64,000 nucleotides of DNA from Bettongia penicillata ogilbyi. Taxonomy: Eukaryota > Chordata > Mammalia > Diprotodontia > Potoroidae. Positions 59,286-64,000 of this stretch are shown piece by piece (position 1 is the stretch's first letter; every line of letters begins with the position of its first letter). A program made the position numbers and the translations under genes. The DNA lies in the NCBI GenBank assembly GCA_023548195.1, contig JAJHZJ010000221.1, positions 310,001 through 374,000 on the forward strand, given 5' to 3'. Under the pieces are notes generated by a model, which was not told the origin of the DNA, searched no databases, and saw only the letters and a program-made list of their open reading frames with translations.

Positions 59286-60004
59286 AGAATTTTCCAAGTT
59301 TGTAATGAATAATGTATTTCCCATATTCACCTGAACTTGAAGGTGGGAGGAGGAGGGAATCCTGGTACCAGCTTCTTCCATTTGCTAGTAAGGAAATAAC
59401 TTGCCTTGGATCCTAGGAAATAGGAATTAAATTATATAGGATCTTACAGAGCACCCCAGCTAAACACTGTATAAACATGTACTAAGTATAGAATAACACA
59501 GATTCTGAGGACTAGCGCTAACATTACCTAAGTCTTTTCCTGAGTATTAATTGTACTCCCAACCCATGTCTCTAATTCTAGAGGGCTCATTAGAATCTTT
59601 CTCCTTTCCAGAGGGCATTCGATCAAGTGGGAGTCTATCAGAGATAAAGAAAACCCTTTAATTCTGAGTTCTGTGACTCAAGCAAGCCCATCCTCAGTGA
59701 CTGAATTGATCCCCTGCCTAAAATGAAAATATCTGGACAATTCACTTCTACCTGTTAATAGCATGATCAACACAACTTTATGACTTACAGGTACTTGAAG
59801 AGACTCCCCTCCCCCCCGCAAGTTCAGGAGAGTTCAGATGAACTCTCAACAGTGGTGGAGATGAGGGAGTCAGTAACTAAGCCCTTTGGTCCAAAACCAG
59901 AGTTGAGAAATCTTATTAAGAGGGGCCTTTATGCCAAGGCAGGGCATAGGGATAAGTGGTAGGTAGGGTAAAGCTGACAGCACTGATGACCAGAAAATCT
60001 TACT

Positions 60005-60215
60005 ATTCGCCTTTATAAGGTATTTGAAAGTTTGCAGGTCTCTTCCTCCACAATCTTGTAAGGTGGGTAGAAAAAAATCTTATTATGCCATTTTATAGAT
60101 GAGGAAACAGAAATTTGAAAAGCCCAAGAGTCTTACCCATGTTTGCTATTGAGCATTGGAGTCAAAATGGAAACCTCAGTCTCTAGGGCTCTTCACCGTA
60201 CATCCTGCTGAATGT
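60005..60215 (-). mobile_element. MIR SINE, antisense
   Basis: CTTGTAAGGTGGGTAGAAAA, CATTTTATAGATGAGGAAAC and ATGGAAACCTCAGTCTCTAG. Confidence 0.65.
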
Positions 60216-60417
60216 CTAAGAAGGAGTACAGCTTCTATGGGTCCTTACCATTTAGCAATCATGAAGCAATGACACTGGGCTAATTCTGGACAATGCAGGC
60301 ACCTGGGGCATGCCCATCTTAGCCCACAGGTCTGCAAACCTGTTCTGGGTATATACCAACTCTGTGGGTTGCTAATATGTGTAGGTGGGGGCCAAGGGAA
60401 CAGGCTTGGGAAGCTCT

Positions 60418-60837
60418 CTAATATGGCAGCAGTTGGCAGACAAGATAAAGAATAGGTGTTCTAAATAAGTAGGAAGAGTTTGGCAAATACCACAGTTCCA
60501 GGGAGGTTACATCCAGAGAATCAATTAGCGTATACTGGTGCAAGTCAGTCCCAAAGGTGATGGAGATTTTATGGGGCAAGATAGGAGGAACTGATCCAAG
60601 AAGGTGACCAACAAAGATAGCATGAATAGGGTCCTCAGTAGGGCTATTGACGAGAAGGTTTGTGACCTCCGTCTTGTGTGGAATCTGTATTCTTCGCTCT
60701 ATATTTCCTACTATGTACACAGGGATAAAGAGGTTGGGAGAGAGGATACAGAAGATACACAGGCATTTGTTTCTATGTAGCTGAGTCAAAGTGTCAGTAG
60801 GAAATATCAGTATAGACCCTGATTCCATCAGGGGCAT
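60418..60837 (-). other. Unexplained 139-codon open frame, no recognised product
   Basis: From an ATG at 60837 to a stop at 60418 the frame reads MPLMESGSILIFPTDTLTQL at its start and later HAIFVGHLLGSVPPILPHK. It lies antisense in the last intron, in DNA without a recognised repeat. No signal peptide, known motif, splice partner or promoter is visible. An open frame of this length can occur by chance in a window this size, and an unrecognised repeat remnant is equally possible. Confidence 0.2.
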
Positions 60838-62093
60838 GGGATTTATTCTACTGGAAGATTGTTACAGATAGTACATATGTAGTCAAAATGAAGCCAAAGA
60901 TGATGAATAATTAATCTTGTGGGTGTGGGATGTGTAGACAACCAGGTCAGATATCATGAAAGTCAAAGAATGCATCTGGGGGCCTAACTTTCAGCCCAGC
61001 TTGAACTCAATGCCCATCTTCCAGGTTTCTAGCTCACTTGCTCTGTTTTGTTTAGGTTTAAGATAGTGCATTCCCTATAAATAATTTTTTGTTGCCACCT
61101 TTTTGGTTTGTTACCTAGCCTTTGACTGCCAACCATTAATCAAACAAATAACACAAAGTTTAAAGCATAAAGTTTGTTTATGTTTTAAAGCATAAAAATT
61201 ATAAAATATTGAATCAGAAGCTGGTAAACATTTTTTTTTACAAAGAATGTTACTGAACTTTATTTCTTTCTTTAATATAAATTTATTTATTTAACTTTTT
61301 ACATTCATTTTCACAAAATTTTGGGTTCCAAATTTTCTCCCCTTTTACCCCTCCCCCCACCCCAATACACTGAGCATTCTAATTTCCCCTATCACCAATC
61401 TGCCCTCTCTTCTATCATCCTTCCCTTCTCTTGTCCCCATCTTCTCTTTTGTCCTGTAGGGCCAGATGACTTTCTATTCCCCATTAACTGTATTTCTTAT
61501 TTCCTAATAGCAACAACAATACTAAACAGTTGTTCCTAAAACTTTGAGTTCCAAATTCTCCCCATACCTCCCTCCTCACCCATTCCCTTTGGGAAGGCAG
61601 GCAATTCAATATAGGCCATATCTGTGTAGTTTTGCAAATGACTTCCATAATAGTCATGTTGTGTGAGACTAACTATATTTCCCTCCATCCTGTCCTGCCC
61701 CCCATTGTTTCTATTCTGTCTTTTGATCCTGTCCCCCCCGAGTGTTGACTTCAAATTGCTCCCTCCTCCCATTGCCCTCCCTTCCATCATCCCTCCCCTT
61801 GCTTATCTCCTTCTCCCCCACTTTCCTGTATTGTAAGATAGGTTTTCATACCAAAATGAGTGTGAATTTTATTCCTTCCTTTAGTCGAATGTGATGAGAG
61901 TAAACTTCATGTTTTTTTTCTCAGCTCTCCTCTTTTTCCCTCCACTAAAAAGTCTCCTGCTTGCCTCTAGAACGAGAGATAACTTACTCCATTCCATTTC
62001 ACCCTCTCTCCTCCCACTACATTTCTCTCTCACCGTTTACCTTAATTTCTTTTAAGATATAGTCCCATCCTATTCAATTCACTCTGTGCTCTC

Positions 62094-62188
62094 TGTCTCT
62101 GTATGTGCGTACATGTGTGTATGTGTGTGTGTACACACACATGTGCATGTATGTATGTGTATATGTGTGTGTATGTGTGTGTGTGTGG
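62094..62188. repeat. TG/CA-rich microsatellite inside the L1
   Basis: GTGTGT, ATGTAT and ACACAC units; likely grew from a simple tract in the L1 3' region. Confidence 0.88.
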
Positions 62189-62545
62189 TCCCACCAACTA
62201 CCCAGATACTGAAAAGTTTTAAGAGTTACAAATATTGTCTTTCCATGTAGGAATGTAAACAGTTCACCTTTGGTAAGTCCCTTCTGCCTTCTCTTTGCTG
62301 TTTGCTTTTTCATGCTTCTTCTCATTCTTGTGTTTGAAAGTCAAATTTTCTTTTCAGCTCTGGTCCTTTCATCAAGAATGATTGAAAGTCCTCTATTTCA
62401 TTGAAAGACCATTTTTTCCCCTGAAGTATTATACTCAGTTTTACTGAGTAGGTGATTCTTGGTTTGAGTCCTAGTTCCTTTGACTTCTGAAATATCCTAT
62501 TCCACACCCTTCGAACCCTTAATGTAGAAGCTGCTAGATCTTGTG

Positions 62546-63363
62546 TTATCCTGTTGTATTTCCACAACACTGGAATTGTTTCTTTCTAGCTGCTTGCAAT
62601 ATTTTCTCCTTTACCTGGGAATTCTGGAATTTGGCCACAATGTTCCTAGGAGTTTCTCTTTTTGGATCTCTTTTAGGTGGTGATCGATGGATTCCTTGAA
62701 TACTTATTTTGCTCTCTGATACTAGAATATCAGGGCAGTTTTCCTTGATAATTTCATGAAAGATGATGTCTAGGCTCATTTTTTGATCCTGGCTTTCAGG
62801 TAGTCCCATAATTTTTAAATTGTCTCTCCTGGATCTATTTTCCAGATCAGTTGTTTTTCCAATGAGATATTTCACATTCTCTTCCATTTTTTCATTCTTT
62901 TGGTTTTGTTTTGTGATTTCTTGGTTTCTCAGAAAGTCATTAGCCTCCATCTGTTCCATTCTAATTTTGAGAGAACTATTTTCTTCAGTGAGCTTTTGAA
63001 CCTCTTTTTCCATTTGGCTAATTCTGCTTTTGAAAGCATTCTTCTCCTCATTGGCTTTTTGAACTTCTTTTGCCAATTGAGTGAGCCTATTTTTCAAGGT
63101 GTTATTTTCTTCAGCATTTTTTGGGTCTCCTTTTGCAAGGTATTGACCCATTTTTCATGCTTTTCTTGCATCTCTCTCATTTCTCTTCCCAGTTTTTCCT
63201 CCACCTGTCTAACTTGCTTTTCACAATCCTTTTTGAGCTCTTCCATGGCCTGATCCCATTGGATATCTATTTCAGATGTTTGGGATACAGAGGCCTTGAC
63301 TTCTATGTCTTTCCCTGATGGTAAGCATTGTTCTTCCTCATCAGAAAGAAAAGGAGGAAACAT
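62546..63363 (-). pseudogene. L1 ORF1, near intact with one frame shift
   Basis: Frame one runs from ATG 63363 (MFPPFLSDEEEQCLPSGKD, then EELKKDCEKQVRQVEEKLG). Frame two takes over within 63094-63151 and runs to a stop at 62546. Together they give coiled-coil heptads (QKANEEKNAFKSRISQMEKE), the RRM-like start (RRDNLKIMGLPESQD) and the C-terminal domain (KRETPRNIVAKFQNSQVKEK). One shift is the only break seen. ORF1p binds L1 RNA as a trimer; this element would depend on another L1 for reverse transcriptase. Confidence 0.85.
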
Positions 63364-64000
63364 CTGTTAACCAAGAAAGTAACCTTCTATGGTCTTATTT
63401 TTTTTTCCCCTTTTCTGGGCATTTTCCCAGCCAGTTACTTGACTTCTGAGATTCCTCTCCACCCCTGCCTAGATCCTCCCAGCTAGTGCTTGGGGTCTGA
63501 GATTCAAATGCTGCTCCCCAGCCTCAGGGCTTTCAGCAATGGGCAGGGCTGCTGTTCAGAGTAAGATTAAATTCAGGTTCTCAGGTGGGGGCAGGGCTAC
63601 CTCCCAGGCTCAGTTCCCTCAGGGCCTTTATGCAGAGATCTTCAGTAATGGATCTGAGTTCCTGCTTGCTCTGGGAGTCCCAGGCCGCCACTGCCTCTGC
63701 TGCTGCCTCTGCCTCTGCCTCCCAAGGGGTCCTGAGTTATGGAGACACTCCACTCCCCTCTTGGCCAGCCCAGAAGTCTCTCTCACTGACCTGGAGTGCC
63801 TGTGGGTGGAGGGACCTTCGTGGCCGCTGGAGATTCCATCCCTGAAGCCTGCTTGGATCTGCTCCTCTCAGGGCCACGCGGCCAGGATAGGGCAGGGCTG
63901 GGCTCCGCTGTCCGGTGAGCGATGGACCTTTGGGGTCAGTTTTTCAAGGCTCTCTGGAACAGAAATCTCCTCCATTGCATTGCTGCGTGGCTCCCACTGT

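Larger units (their letters stand above)
61260..64000 (-). mobile_element. Antisense ORF1-only L1 (HAL1-like), reaching the window edge
   Basis: From right to left: GC-richer 5' UTR (about 64000-63370, may continue past the window), ORF1 (63363-62546), a C-terminal remnant to about 62340, then a purine-rich 3' region (about 62330-61260) ending in TTAAATAAATAAATTTATA (as read on the - strand). No endonuclease or RT occurs between ORF1 and the 3' end, so it resembles half-L1 elements (HAL1), known in marsupials. A TG/CA microsatellite (62094-62188) lies in the 3' region. Confidence 0.78.

Noticed and set aside
63585..63845. 86-codon Ala/Ser-rich open frame on the + strand
   Set aside because: Antisense to the GC-rich L1 5' UTR; Ala/Ser run comes from CTGCCTCTGC repeats.

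Overview
The window is vertebrate nuclear DNA, almost certainly from a marsupial. It is AT-rich and CpG-poor, packed with old interspersed repeats, and has no bacterial-style gene packing. The marsupial call rests on the repeats: many tRNA-derived CORE-SINEs, SINEs ending in an RTE-type tail with (ACAA)n, L1 copies with a marsupial-type ORF1 and 3' end, and abundant L2, MIR and CR1/L3 fragments. The species cannot be decided from the sequence alone.

The only host gene recognised is SPEF2 (sperm flagellar protein 2, KPL2) on the + strand. Eight consecutive coding exons lie at 4613-4865, 8680-8850, 11436-11576, 13450-13514, 15487-15667, 32584-32772, 34616-34803 and 49481-49649. By comparison with mammalian SPEF2 they are probably exons 3-10. 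They join in phase without a stop into 452 codons. These cover the second half of the N-terminal calponin-homology-like domain and the long charged helical region after it. The first exons lie upstream of the window and the rest downstream. The 14.3 kb after the last exon holds no recognisable next exon.

Layout: 1-3.65 kb is a decayed sense L1. 3.7-15.7 kb holds the first five exons with short introns (1.9-3.8 kb) carrying MIR, L2 and SINE fragments. 15.7-32.6 kb is a 16.9 kb intron with a large L2 copy (25.6-27.8 kb), an L1 with ORF1 but hardly any ORF2 (28.3-31.3 kb), and a solo retroviral LTR inserted in a SINE just before the next exon. 34.8-49.5 kb is a 14.7 kb intron with a probable RTE LINE, a small hAT transposon with intact target duplication, a second LTR of the same family in opposite orientation and an antisense, internally deleted L1 (43.2-46.9 kb). 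49.65-64 kb is the start of another large intron with CR1/L3 copies, SINEs, an L2 fragment and an antisense ORF1-only L1 (61.26-64 kb) whose ORF1 is nearly intact.

I found no undescribed multi-gene system. The observations most worth checking are the very weak splice signals around the 8851-11435 intron, the inverted pair of LTRs flanking two exons, the ORF2-deleted L1 derivatives, a 63 bp inverted duplication inside one L1, a CTCF-like site, and a repeat-free block at 22.5-23.1 kb. Repeat boundaries are estimates made by eye; exon boundaries are exact to the base under the splice model given.
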